A stretch of 22,572 nt of DNA from assembly GCA_910585455.1 (NCBI GenBank), contig CAJUEL010000062.1:1-22572 (forward strand). The letters are read 5' to 3'. Under the pieces are notes generated by a model that saw only the letters and a list, made by a program, of their open reading frames with translations, did no database searches and was not told the DNA's origin. Source of the DNA: an uncultured Eisenbergiella sp. (GTDB taxonomy: Bacteria > Bacillota > Clostridia > Lachnospirales > Lachnospiraceae). How positions within the stretch are numbered: the stretch's first letter is position 1; every line of letters begins with the position of its first letter. Shown piece after piece: positions 1-8,282 of this stretch. The position numbers and the translations under genes were made by a program.

Positions 1-300
1 AAATGGCAGGATATTCCTGGGACAGGGCGCAAAACTGTCTGAACGCAGTGAGTTTCCGCGGGCAACGAGCCAAACGGGCATGCTTGCATGCACATTTGGC
101 GACTGCCGCGAGAGCCAGCACCCCCACAGGGTGCTGGCTGCGCCCTGTCCCGTTCAGGAATAGCCGATCATTTTGTGGAATTTCCCACTCCGGATAACGC
201 CGCCGGAAACTCACTGTGTCCCCCGCCGGTTCACCCTCCTCCCGTCCGCTGTCCTCCCGTCCGGTATGTCCGCTCCTGCCTGCTGCCCGGACCGGTTTTT
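1..300. repeat. Long palindromic repeat, copy A (left end cut by window)
   Basis: Arms pair around GGGACAGGGCGC at 19-30 and its exact reverse complement at 140-151, flanked by AGGATATTCC on the left and the complement of GGCTATTCC on the right. The same core and arm layout recur in copies B (10771-11085) and C (11652-11993). The loop is about 109 nt and carries an extra perfect 11-bp hairpin at 113-123/129-139 (loop CCACA). Only the inner left arm is in the window, so the outer right boundary near 300 is an estimate. The element starts about 30 bp past the stop codon of the histidine kinase gene. Short open frames inside it are by-products of the repeat. Confidence 0.8.
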
Positions 301-329
301 TCTGCTTCTGACGCTCTATAGGACCGCCG

Positions 330-2645
330 CTATGCGGTTTCGAACCGCACCGTCACCACGAACAGGTCGGCGATGGTTTCCACCGCAAAGGCGCCGCCAC
401 AGGCCTCGGTGAAGCTTTTGGCGATGGAAAGGCCAAGGCCGCTGCCCCCATCCGTCCGGCTCACATCGCCGCGCACAAACCGCTCCGTAAAATCCGTTCC
501 CCCATCCAGCTCATTGCGGGAGGTATTGCGCACGCTGACGACTGCCAGGCTCCCTTCCTTTTCCAGCCGGATATAGACCCGGGAGCCCTCCAGAGAGTAC
601 TGCAGCGCGTTCTGCAAAAGATTCTGGAACACCCGGTACAGGCGTTGTCCGTCCGCCACGATTTCCACCGCCTCCTCCGGAATCTGCGCCTTAAGACTCA
701 CCGGCGCGTCTGCGATCTGTTCCTGCATATCCGCCATGGTCTGACGCAGAAGCTTCGCCAGATCCAGCCTTTCCCTGCTGACCGGAAGCTGTCCGGAGGA
801 TGCCTTGCTGACCTCGAACACATCCTGCACCATTTCCTTTAAGCGCTCCGATTTCTGTGCCAGAATTGCCACATAGTCCTTCAGCTCTGCCGGCAGACTG
901 TCGTCCTCCTTTAGCAGATCCACATAGCTGATGATAGAGGTCAGCGGCGTCTTGATATCGTGGGACACGTTCGCCACCAGCTCCACCTTCATCCGCTCGC
1001 TCTTCATCCGCTCCTCTACCGCCGTCTCCAGACCGTCCCGGATGCCCGCCACCTTTTGTGCCATATCCGCCAGATCGGAGTCTACAGGCAGCGCATAGGC
1101 GCTGCGCTCCTTCCCCTCCCAGGCTGCATGGATCTGATCGTTTAAAAGTCCCAGGTCACGGGAAAGCCGGCAGCGGCAATAGATGTCATATACCAGAAAT
1201 GCCAGCCCTGCCGTCAATACCGGAGCCGCGACAGCCCAGCATGCCACCGTCATCCTCCATGGGAGCAGCCCGCCGATGGCCGCCAGCATCAATCCGACGG
1301 CCAGGCAGACGATACATCGCAGCATGCGTCTGTTCATCCGCTCCTGAATTTCCAACCGCCGCTCCTTTTTTCCCAGAAACCGGATCAGCTTACCGCACAG
1401 GCTCCGCTTCCAGGGCTTTTCCCCATACCTCACATATAAATACACCAGGTAAAACAGCCAGAAGCACGCCAAAATCCCGCCTGTCAGCCCCAGCCAGTCT
1501 ATGCCGCTGCCCCACCAGATGATGCTTTCCCACATCCAGAAAAGCGGACGAAGGATGCCGGACAGAACTATCATCCATATGAGAGCGGCCACCAAAAGCA
1601 GCACGCATTCCACATACAGTTTTCCAAGCGCCCTGCCCAGCCGTCTGCACGCTTCCCTGCGCTCCCTGCGCCAAAGAAAGCACACTGCCAGCAAAAGCAC
1701 GGTAATCGCAAAGATTATCCCCCACAGGGCGAGGGCTCTTTTTCTCGCCGCAAAGCTCTGCTGCGCCCAGTACAGACCGCCGCCGTAAACGGTATCGCCA
1801 ACCGCATACCGCATCGGCACGCGGCGCACAGCGACCGTCACCTGACTGCGCCGGAAGTCTTCCCCCAGTTTATAGTTTTCATACCCCGGAATCGCCCACT
1901 GGGTATCATCCCAGCGGTAAATGCCGTCCCCGTACAGATCCAGCTCCTCACCGTCCAGCCAGGCCGCCGCCCGGTCTCCTTCGAATTTCAGCAAAAAGCT
2001 GTAGCCCTCCGGCAGAGGACTGTTCTCTTTCCCAAAGGCTTCTTCTGCGTTGGTATAGACGCATTCCTTCCCTTCCGCGTCCGTGCAGGAAACCCGGTAA
2101 AGAAGATTCTTATCCTTCTCATGATTTTTGAAAAACCATTCATACATCTCCTCCAGCTCCTTCGGGCTCCAGTCGCCTTCCGATTCCTGCCAAAAGCTCT
2201 CTTTTGGAGCGCTTTGATTCCAGGAAGCCCCTGCTGAAGCTTCTCCTTCCTCCACAAGCTCCTCCTCGCCGGCTATCGCTTCCGCCTCCATCTCCTCATA
2301 CTGTGAGATCTCTGCAGGCACCGTAACCGTAATCGCCGTGTCCGTCGCGCTTCCAAACAGCCAGGGAAACCAGCCCGCCCTACGGGTATATTCCTCGCCC
2401 GCAAAGGAAATCGGCCGTCCCGCGCCCACGCAGAGCAGGTTGTTTGTCATCCGGGAAACATAATCCCGAAAATCCTGCGTCTGTTCATAGCGCCCGTCGG
2501 GAGACAAAAGCGCTCCCATATCCGGCAGCGCATCCCCAAACAGCACAAAGGGATTTAGAAAAAGCGCCGACAGAAACAGGCTGACGCCCAGCACATGGCT
2601 GACCACAGCGACAATCATTTTACTTTTTTTCCATTTTGTATCCAA
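330..2645 (-). CDS. Sensor histidine kinase, multi-pass membrane
   Basis: This is the membrane kinase of a two-component system. It should autophosphorylate on His and pass the phosphate to the OmpR-type regulator encoded just upstream. The 771-residue product has an N-terminal membrane segment (about 10-33), a long extracytoplasmic domain (about 35-300), and further hydrophobic segments near 305-325, 345-366, 388-406 and 441-489. The HisKA box NVSHDIKTPLTS has the phospho-acceptor at His562. The N box FQNLLQNALQYS is at 673-684 and the G2 box GGSGLGLSIAKS at 733-744. The start used is TTG at 2645, 26 bp inside the regulator gene, because it keeps a basic stretch (KWKKSK) before the first membrane segment. 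An ATG at 2618, one base past the regulator stop, is the alternative. The five or more extra membrane segments between sensor and HisKA are unusual for a VanS-like kinase. The signal is unknown. Palindrome A follows the stop codon. Confidence 0.9.
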   Translation of the reverse strand: MDTKWKKSKMIVAVVSHVLGVSLFLSALFLNPFVLFGDALPDMGALLSPDGRYEQTQDFRDYVSRMTNNLLCVGAGRPISFAGEEYTRRAGWFPWLFGSATDTAITVTVPAEISQYEEMEAEAIAGEEELVEEGEASAGASWNQSAPKESFWQESEGDWSPKELEEMYEWFFKNHEKDKNLLYRVSCTDAEGKECVYTNAEEAFGKENSPLPEGYSFLLKFEGDRAAAWLDGEELDLYGDGIYRWDDTQWAIPGYENYKLGEDFRRSQVTVAVRRVPMRYAVGDTVYGGGLYWAQQSFAARKRALALWGIIFAITVLLLAVCFLWRRERREACRRLGRALGKLYVECVLLLVAALIWMIVLSGILRPLFWMWESIIWWGSGIDWLGLTGGILACFWLFYLVYLYVRYGEKPWKRSLCGKLIRFLGKKERRLEIQERMNRRMLRCIVCLAVGLMLAAIGGLLPWRMTVACWAVAAPVLTAGLAFLVYDIYCRCRLSRDLGLLNDQIHAAWEGKERSAYALPVDSDLADMAQKVAGIRDGLETAVEERMKSERMKVELVANVSHDIKTPLTSIISYVDLLKEDDSLPAELKDYVAILAQKSERLKEMVQDVFEVSKASSGQLPVSRERLDLAKLLRQTMADMQEQIADAPVSLKAQIPEEAVEIVADGQRLYRVFQNLLQNALQYSLEGSRVYIRLEKEGSLAVVSVRNTSRNELDGGTDFTERFVRGDVSRTDGGSGLGLSIAKSFTEACGGAFAVETIADLFVVTVRFETA

Positions 2646-3318
2646 TTCCCCACACCACCTTTACATATTCCGGATTTCTCGGATTGAGCTCGATCTTTTC
2701 CCGAATGCGGCGGATGTGCACCATCACCGTATTTTCCGGCGAAAATGCTTCCTCCTCCCAGACCCTGCGGTAGATTTCTTCCGCCGGGAAAACCCGTCCG
2801 GGGTTGCGCATGAAAAGCCCCACGATCTTTAACTCCGTGGCGGTCAGCTTCACCGCCTCACCGTCCGCGTACAGCGTGCGCTCCCGCTCGCTGTAACAAA
2901 GCCTCCCGTTTACGATCCGTTCCTGCTTTTCCTGCTCGTGAATGCTGCCCAGACTGGTGTAACGGCGCAGATGGCTTTTGACCCGTGCCGTCAGCTCCTG
3001 GGGCTGATAGGGCTTTGTCACATAATCGTCCGCCCCCATGGAAAGCCCCAGCACCTTGTCCGTCTCCTCGCTTTTGGCGCTCAGCACAATGATGGGCAGA
3101 TTCCGCTTTTCCCGGATCTTCATCAGGGCGGAAAGCCCGTCCAGCCTGGGCATCATCACGTCCATCAAAATCAGCTGTACCTCTTCGTCAATCAGCGCGT
3201 CCAACGCCTGCAGACCATCATAAGCCTTTCTCACCCGATAGCCCTCTTTTTCCAAAAGGATCGCGATCGCTTTTACAATCTCTCTGTCATCGTCCACAAC
3301 CAGCACGCATTCGCTCAT
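2620..3318 (-). CDS. Response regulator, OmpR/PhoB family (VanR-like)
   Basis: This is a DNA-binding response regulator partnered with the kinase encoded immediately downstream. The 232 residues fit the family length. The receiver domain has the acidic cluster at Asp9-Asp11, the phospho-acceptor Asp53 in LMDVMMPRLDG, Ser80 in IVLSAKS and Lys102 in VTKPYQP. A winged-helix effector domain covers about 125-232 and ends in WGIGYKMEKK. The ATG is preceded by AAGGAG at a good distance. The gene overlaps the kinase reading frame, which indicates translational coupling. Three TCTTACA repeats at 3373-3413 lie upstream of the start codon and suggest autoregulation, an inference from position and spacing. 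The closest functional label (VanR, or an antimicrobial-sensing or cell-wall regulator) cannot be decided here, because no export or resistance gene sits in the operon. Confidence 0.93.
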   Translation of the reverse strand: MSECVLVVDDDREIVKAIAILLEKEGYRVRKAYDGLQALDALIDEEVQLILMDVMMPRLDGLSALMKIREKRNLPIIVLSAKSEETDKVLGLSMGADDYVTKPYQPQELTARVKSHLRRYTSLGSIHEQEKQERIVNGRLCYSERERTLYADGEAVKLTATELKIVGLFMRNPGRVFPAEEIYRRVWEEEAFSPENTVMVHIRRIREKIELNPRNPEYVKVVWGIGYKMEKK

Positions 3319-3372
3319 CGTCTCTCTCCTTCATCCTCGTCATCTGTTTACGGCAATATGGTAACGCAGACA

Positions 3373-3413
3373 TCTTACAAAATTTTTGTGGGAAATCTTA
3401 CAGGTTTCTTACA
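3373..3413 (-). promoter_or_regulatory. Triple direct repeat, candidate regulator binding site
   Basis: TCTTACA occurs exactly at 3373-3379, 3396-3402 and 3407-3413 (TGTAAGA on the minus strand). The starts are 23 and 11 bp apart, about two turns and one turn of the helix, as expected for tandem OmpR-family monomers on one DNA face. The block lies 55-95 bp upstream of the response regulator start. On the minus strand it is followed by TACCAT, a possible -10. A -35 replaced by activator sites would fit phosphorylation-dependent autoactivation. Binding is inferred. Confidence 0.55.
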
Positions 3414-3425
3414 AAACAACTGCAA

Positions 3426-3455
3426 AAGGCGCCCCGCCCGCAGGCAAAGCGCCTT
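3426..3455 (-). terminator. Possible galE operon terminator
   Basis: AAGGCGC (3426-3432) pairs with GCGCCTT (3449-3455). Read on the minus strand, the stem runs into a T-rich stretch (TTTTGCAGTTGTTTTG). It lies 130 bp past the galE stop. The 7-bp stem and broken T run make it a weak call. Confidence 0.35.
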
Positions 3456-3512
3456 ATCCGTAAAAATTCAGCCTTTCATGTCGTTCCTTTTTGGATGCGC
3501 ACGTTCATTTCC

Positions 3513-3544
3513 GGTAACAGCCTGGACAAGCCCAAACTGTTACC
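3513..3544 (-). terminator. Hairpin just 3' of galE
   Basis: GGTAACAG (3513-3520) pairs perfectly with CTGTTACC (3537-3544) across a 16-nt loop, 41 bp past the galE stop codon. There is no clear T tract on either strand, so it may be a processing or stability hairpin instead of an intrinsic terminator. Confidence 0.3.
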
Positions 3545-3585
3545 ATTTCCATCCGTTACGCCCCGGTCCTTTCAGAGGCGCGCCA

Positions 3586-4602
3586 TCAATCCTCATATCC
3601 GTTGGGATTATTGGACTGCCATCTCCAGGAATCCTCGCACATTTCCTTAATGCCGTACTCCGCTTCCCAGCCAAGCTCCTCCTTCGCCTTTGCAGCGTCG
3701 GAATAGCAGGTCGCGATATCGCCGGGGCGGCGGGGCTTGATCACATAAGGAATCTTCACGCCGTTCGCCTCTTCGAAATTTTTCACAATGTCAAGCACGC
3801 TGTAGCCCTTACCCGTGCCCAGATTATAAATGTTCAGACCGGACTTATCCTCGATCTTCTTAAGCGCCTTCACATGCCCCTTCGCCAGATCCACCACATG
3901 GATATAATCCCTGACGCCGGTTCCGTCCGGCGTGTCATAGTCATTGCCGAACACGCCCAGCTCCTTGAGCTTTCCTACCGCAACCTGCGTCACATAGGGC
4001 ATCAGATTGTTCGGAATGCCGTTGGGATTCTCTCCAATCGTGCCGCTCTTATGGGCGCCGATCGGATTGAAGTACCGCAACAGCACCACATTCCATTCCG
4101 GATCCGCCTTCTGGATATCGGAAAGAATCTGCTCCAGCATGGACTTGGTCCATCCATAGGGATTGGTGCACTGTCCCTTCGGGCACTCCTCCGTGATCGG
4201 AATAACCGCCGGATCGCCGTATACGGTGGCGGAAGAGGAAAAGATGATATTCTTCACGCCATGCTTTCTCATCACATCCACCAAAGTCAGCGTGCCCGCA
4301 ATATTGTTCTCATAGTATTCCCAGGGCTTTGCGACGGATTCTCCCACCGCCTTGAGCCCCGCAAAATGAATGCAGGAATCGATCTGCTCCTGGTTGAAAA
4401 TCTTCTCAAGCGCCTCCCGGTCCAAAATGTCCGCCTTGTAAAAAGGAACCTTCTTTCCCGTGATCTTCTCCACCCTTGCGAGGGACTTTTCGCTGGAGTT
4501 GCACAGATTATCCACAACCACCACATCATATCCCGCATTCTGCAGCTCTACCACCGTATGGCTGCCGATATAACCGGCGCCGCCTGTCACCAAAATTGCC
4601 AT
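3586..4602 (-). CDS. galE: UDP-glucose 4-epimerase
   Basis: This NAD-dependent cytoplasmic enzyme interconverts UDP-glucose and UDP-galactose, feeding galactose catabolism and polysaccharide precursors. The 338-residue product begins MAILVTGGAGYIGSH, with the Rossmann GxxGxxG at residues 7-13. The short-chain dehydrogenase features follow: SSSATVYG carrying the catalytic Ser region, then the Tyr/Lys pair in NPYGWTKSML, then the sugar-nucleotide part (LRYFNPIGAH, GVRDYIHVVDLA, NLGTGKGYSVL). Length and motif order match full-length GalE. The start at 4602 is chosen because GGAGGA lies 7 bases upstream and the Rossmann strand begins at once. The in-frame ATG at 4617 is the SD region itself. The gene lies 30 bp after the nucleotidyltransferase gene, in one operon. 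Confidence 0.97.
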   Translation of the reverse strand: MAILVTGGAGYIGSHTVVELQNAGYDVVVVDNLCNSSEKSLARVEKITGKKVPFYKADILDREALEKIFNQEQIDSCIHFAGLKAVGESVAKPWEYYENNIAGTLTLVDVMRKHGVKNIIFSSSATVYGDPAVIPITEECPKGQCTNPYGWTKSMLEQILSDIQKADPEWNVVLLRYFNPIGAHKSGTIGENPNGIPNNLMPYVTQVAVGKLKELGVFGNDYDTPDGTGVRDYIHVVDLAKGHVKALKKIEDKSGLNIYNLGTGKGYSVLDIVKNFEEANGVKIPYVIKPRRPGDIATCYSDAAKAKEELGWEAEYGIKEMCEDSWRWQSNNPNGYED

Positions 4603-4632
4603 GATACCATCCTCCATTCCGCTCTGTTGTCA

Positions 4633-5550
4633 TTACCACAAAACATCCGGATAAACGCCTGCCGCCTTCAGGCTGGCAATGGACGCCGTGACAAAGGGCT
4701 TATCCTCCTTATAGGTCACGCCAAACCATTTGTCCGCCGAGTGAAGCACCTCCACGGTGGCTTTGCCGGCCTTTAGCAGCCTGCCCACCTCGATCGGCAG
4801 AAAGCACTCCGCCTTTAACGGATTCTTTTCCACCTCTTCCGCAAAAAACCGTTCCGTGGCAGCGGTCAGCTCCTCAAAAATGCTGGGAGAAAATGCCCAC
4901 ATGTTCATGGACACGGGGGTATCCAGGGGAAGGGGCGTCCAGGTTGCGCCGTCATCCTCCGTAAAGGCTGCATCCGTCTGCCGCTTCACGATCTTAGTGC
5001 GCTCCGCGATATCCTGTAAAAAACCCTTTTCATCCGTCACACAGACACCCCTTGCCACGGAGCCATTCTCCGTCAGGGTGTTGCCCAGCTGATACCCTAC
5101 CATCGCATACCGAAGCTTTTCATCATCCTTATGGGTTGTCAGGAAGCGGTACAGCTCTGCATATGCGCTTCTTCCATAATAGTCGTCCGCGTTGATCACC
5201 GCGAAGGGCTCCTTTACCACGTCCCTGCAGCAAAGAATCGCATGCGCCGTGCCCCAGGGCTTCACTCTGCCCTCCGGGATCTGAAATCCTTCCGGCACAT
5301 TGGAAAGCTCCTGATACACATACTCCACTTCAATATGTTTACTCACCGCGTCCCCGACGCACTCCTTAAAGTCCTTTTCATTTTCCCTTTTGATGATGAA
5401 AACGACCTTGCCAAAACCCGCCTGCAGCGCGTCATAAATGGAAAAATCGATGATCTTGTGTCCCCTGTCATCCACAGGGTCGATCTGCTTTAATCCGCCG
5501 TAACGGCTTCCCATTCCCGCTGCTAAAATCACCAGTGTCGGCTTATCCAT
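4633..5550 (-). CDS. Sugar-phosphate nucleotidyltransferase
   Basis: This is a predicted cytoplasmic enzyme joining a nucleoside triphosphate to a sugar-1-phosphate to give an NDP-sugar. The 305-residue product has the family signature LAAGMGSRYGGLKQ at about residues 9-22 (nucleotide-binding loop) and a VINADDYYGRSAY segment that supplies the metal-binding Asp. Co-transcription with galE makes a UDP-hexose product the likeliest (UTP-hexose-1-phosphate uridylyltransferase activity), but substrate specificity is inferred from the neighbour only. The sequence does not follow the usual GalU start pattern, so no galU symbol is given. AGGAGGGAACAG immediately precedes the ATG. A TTGTGG-17-TACAAT promoter lies about 145 bp upstream. 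Confidence 0.88.
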   Translation of the reverse strand: MDKPTLVILAAGMGSRYGGLKQIDPVDDRGHKIIDFSIYDALQAGFGKVVFIIKRENEKDFKECVGDAVSKHIEVEYVYQELSNVPEGFQIPEGRVKPWGTAHAILCCRDVVKEPFAVINADDYYGRSAYAELYRFLTTHKDDEKLRYAMVGYQLGNTLTENGSVARGVCVTDEKGFLQDIAERTKIVKRQTDAAFTEDDGATWTPLPLDTPVSMNMWAFSPSIFEELTAATERFFAEEVEKNPLKAECFLPIEVGRLLKAGKATVEVLHSADKWFGVTYKEDKPFVTASIASLKAAGVYPDVLW

Positions 5551-5693
5551 CTGTTCCCTCCTATTTTAACCGAAGAGGCGCTGTCCGGCAATTCCCTCTT
5601 GTTGTCCATACCTGTCAAAATGTTAGATGTCCGGAATCCTCTTCTTTATTCTGCACACGCGCTCTGCCCGGTGCCGGCATAATCTCTGTTCCT

Positions 5694-5722
5694 ATTGTAC
5701 CATGCTTTTGCCGAAACCACAA
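5694..5722 (-). promoter_or_regulatory. Candidate sigma-A promoter for nucleotidyltransferase-galE
   Basis: On the minus strand, TTGTGG (5717-5722) and TACAAT (5694-5699) are 17 bp apart. This would give a leader of about 137 nt before the nucleotidyltransferase start. The 187-bp gap 5551-5737 holds nothing else I can name. Confidence 0.45.
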
Positions 5723-5737
5723 ATCCTATTTGCGAAA

Positions 5738-6901
5738 TCAGCCGGTGACCAGCCGCTTTATGAAGGGGATCCTTTCCAGAATGACCGTCATCAGAAAGGC
5801 CGGCAGCATCAGAACGATATTTTTCAGAATATTGGCGCCGACGCCAAATGAGATGCCGCGCATCGTCAGCCATCCTGCGAGGGGATTGACCAGCATCCAG
5901 CCGAAAAGCCAGTGGATGTAAAAAATACCCAGCGTCCGGGAGGCAAGGGCGCGCACGGGAAGGGAAAGCCAGCGCAGGCGGATCCTCGTATTTTGAAGCA
6001 GCAAAAAAAGCCCGGCCGCCATGAAAATCACCGGCACATGGCGGTAGCCCTCCTGCAGCAGGATGCCGTCCCATGCCGCCTGGCCGCTCAAAAACCATTT
6101 CACACCCCAGAGCGAAAAAAGCCCGGCTGCAAGCATCAATACCCCTGCAAGCCTCTGACCGAAGCGGGAGCCGGTCAGAGGCTTTTCCCTGCCCGCAAGA
6201 AGCGCGCCCAGCAAAAAAAAGCCCAGCATATTCCCGTATTTCCCAAAGGGCGAAAAAGCCGCAGCCGCATCAAAGGAAAGGGCAAAAGGAATGCCCGCCC
6301 GGCGCAGCATGCTTCCCGCCACCTCAAGGCTGTAAAATCCGTTTGTGCACACAAGGGCCGCCAGAGCGAAAAACCAGGTCAGAAAATGGGGACACTTCCC
6401 CGCCAGTTCCCGCTTTTCCCGCTCTCCTGTCGCTTCCTGCCTTTCCCTTTTCTTCGTTTCTCCGATTTCCCAAGCAAAGGCAATGCGAAAGAGCGGAAAA
6501 ACGAGATAGACCGCAAGCAGCGCTTCAATAAACCACAAATGCCCATTGATGATTCCGGGCAATTCGCCGAACAAAAACAGGTAATTGCACACCTCCCAGG
6601 CTGTCACTCCCGCCAGCCCGGTTCCGGCAAAGTGCGGGATGAGCAGCATATAGAGAAGCTTCCAGACCGCCAGCACCAGATAGACGCTGAGCGTTTTTCC
6701 CAGATGCTTTTTTAAGGACAGCGGTCTCGCAAACAAAAGCGCGCCGTTTACCATAAAAAAGATGGGCACCGCCATCCAGCAGGCGCACATGCACAGATTG
6801 GCAAAAACCGTAGGAGACAACAGCACGAAATGACAAAATACCACCAGAAAAACCGCAATCGCCTTTAAACTATCCAGATATTCAATCCGTTTTGCCGCCA
6901 T
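5738..6901 (-). CDS. Membrane acyltransferase (acyltransferase 3 / OafA-like)
   Basis: This is a predicted integral membrane acyltransferase that would O-acylate a surface carbohydrate or lipid. The 387-residue product starts MAAKRIEYLDSLKAIAVFLV, the usual first-helix pattern of the acyltransferase-3 family, in which the RIEYLDSLK segment precedes the helix with the conserved His (VVFCHF). It then has about ten hydrophobic segments and GHLWFIEALLAVYL, a family hallmark. A charged insert rich in Lys, Arg and Glu (about residues 155-175) forms a cytoplasmic loop. The start at 6901 has GGGAGGGG just upstream. A more upstream in-frame ATG at 6928 lacks a good SD. It is the third gene of the MBL-MATE-acyltransferase operon, 36 bp after the MATE stop. 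The acceptor substrate cannot be read from sequence. Confidence 0.88.
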   Translation of the reverse strand: MAAKRIEYLDSLKAIAVFLVVFCHFVLLSPTVFANLCMCACWMAVPIFFMVNGALLFARPLSLKKHLGKTLSVYLVLAVWKLLYMLLIPHFAGTGLAGVTAWEVCNYLFLFGELPGIINGHLWFIEALLAVYLVFPLFRIAFAWEIGETKKRERQEATGEREKRELAGKCPHFLTWFFALAALVCTNGFYSLEVAGSMLRRAGIPFALSFDAAAAFSPFGKYGNMLGFFLLGALLAGREKPLTGSRFGQRLAGVLMLAAGLFSLWGVKWFLSGQAAWDGILLQEGYRHVPVIFMAAGLFLLLQNTRIRLRWLSLPVRALASRTLGIFYIHWLFGWMLVNPLAGWLTMRGISFGVGANILKNIVLMLPAFLMTVILERIPFIKRLVTG

Positions 6902-6937
6902 ATGCCCCTCCCATCGGCTGTGAATCATAGATTTTCC

Positions 6938-8281
6938 TCATGTGACCGCTCTGTCCTTCTTCATAAGTCTGACCACATAAATAAGCGTATATACCGCCAT
7001 AATTCCCGATACCGCCGGCGCGATGCAGCCGATCATGAGCAGATTGTCCGGACAGCAGGAATAAGCGAAATGAATCAGCGGCATGCGCAGCGCCAGCGCG
7101 CCGAAGGTGCAGCTGATCATCGTGAACACCGTTTTGGAGCGCCCGTTTAAATAGCCGTTTAGAGAAAACACAAATGCCACCGCCAGATAATCATAGCTGC
7201 ATGACCGGAAAAAGGGAATGCCCGCCGCGATGATCTGGCTGTCCCGGTCAAAAATCCCGATCATGGTCTCCGGGGAAAGCTGCGCCCAGCCCCAGAACAG
7301 CGCCGACGCCAGAAAAGCAAAGCAAAGCCCTGCCGCAAGGGACTGCTGCGCCCGCTTTAGCTTGCCCGCCCCAAGATTCTGCGCGGTGATCGCCGCCAGA
7401 GCGCTGGCGATGGAGGTGGCGGGCAGCATGGCAAACACATCATATTTGCTGGCGATTCCCACCGCCGCCGCCGCATGCACGCCCAGCCGGTTTGTCACGG
7501 AGGTGAGATAAAGAAAAGAAAGCCGCACCATACACTCCTGCAGAGAAATCGGAATGCCAACTCTGGCGAGCTCCCCCGCCAGCGCCCTGTCAATCCGGAA
7601 ATTGCGCAGCCGGAAGGTGAAAACAAATTTTTTCCGGTTTAAATAAAGAATCGCGCAGATCATGCTGATGCCCTGTGAAAAAACGGTTGCCAGCGCCACA
7701 CCGGACACCCCAAGCCCCAGAATTTTCACCAGCAAAATATCCCCGATCACATTGATGACACAGGACAACGCCACGAAATACATGGGTCTCCTGGAATCTC
7801 CGTATCCCCGCAAAACCGCGCTGATCGCATTATAGCCGCAGATGAAAAAAATGCCGCAAAAGCAAATCGTCACATACTGCTTCGCTCCCGCCAGACTCTC
7901 GACAGGCGTCTGCAGGGCCGCCAGAACCGGATCGGCGCATGCCAGCATCACAAAGGTCAGCCCCAGAGCCACGATGGCAAACAGCGTCAGGGTTGTCCCG
8001 ATCGCCCGCTTCGTCTCCTCCTCCTTCTGCATGCCCGTATATTTTCCCACCAGAATCGTGCCGCCCAGCGTCAGCCCGGACACCATGCTGGTAATGATCT
8101 GTGTTACCTGTGTCCCCGTGGACACCGCCGCCACACTCTCCGGCGGACAATACCAGCCGATCACCATCAGATCCACCGCGCCGTAAAGCGCCTGAATGAT
8201 ATTGGCGATCAGAAATGGCACGGAAAATTTTAACAAAACCCGGAATACATTTCCCTCTGTCAGTAAATTCTCATGTTTCAT
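6938..8281 (-). CDS. MATE family multidrug/toxin efflux transporter
   Basis: This is a predicted cation-driven antiporter in the cytoplasmic membrane that exports organic compounds. The 447-residue product has about twelve hydrophobic segments arranged as two similar halves. Family-typical features include the N-terminal NLLTEGNVFRVLLKFSVP lead into helix 1, QALYGAVDLMVIGWY in the first loop and helix 2, and GPxxG-less but MATE-like repeat segments later. The start at 8281 is taken from GGAG seven bases upstream. The ATG is separated by a single base from the stop codon of the MBL gene, so the two are translationally coupled. Substrate is unknown. Being sandwiched between a hydrolase and an acyltransferase hints at export or handling of a modified small molecule, which is inference only. 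Confidence 0.93.
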   Translation of the reverse strand: MKHENLLTEGNVFRVLLKFSVPFLIANIIQALYGAVDLMVIGWYCPPESVAAVSTGTQVTQIITSMVSGLTLGGTILVGKYTGMQKEEETKRAIGTTLTLFAIVALGLTFVMLACADPVLAALQTPVESLAGAKQYVTICFCGIFFICGYNAISAVLRGYGDSRRPMYFVALSCVINVIGDILLVKILGLGVSGVALATVFSQGISMICAILYLNRKKFVFTFRLRNFRIDRALAGELARVGIPISLQECMVRLSFLYLTSVTNRLGVHAAAAVGIASKYDVFAMLPATSIASALAAITAQNLGAGKLKRAQQSLAAGLCFAFLASALFWGWAQLSPETMIGIFDRDSQIIAAGIPFFRSCSYDYLAVAFVFSLNGYLNGRSKTVFTMISCTFGALALRMPLIHFAYSCCPDNLLMIGCIAPAVSGIMAVYTLIYVVRLMKKDRAVT

Positions 8282-8282
8282 A

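Noticed and set aside
330..2645. Naming the kinase/regulator pair vanS/vanR
   Set aside because: Only the general family is supported. No van resistance genes are present, and the kinase has a different multi-pass membrane layout.
2938..4776. 612-residue open frame on the plus strand
   Set aside because: It lies antisense to the response regulator and galE, both with clear motifs and SDs. Its translation is His/Arg-rich with no domain pattern, as expected from the opposite strand of GC-rich coding DNA.
5560..5600. TTGCCG-17-TAAAAT promoter close to the nucleotidyltransferase gene
   Set aside because: The transcript would start inside the Shine-Dalgarno sequence. The TTGTGG-17-TACAAT pair further upstream is more reasonable.
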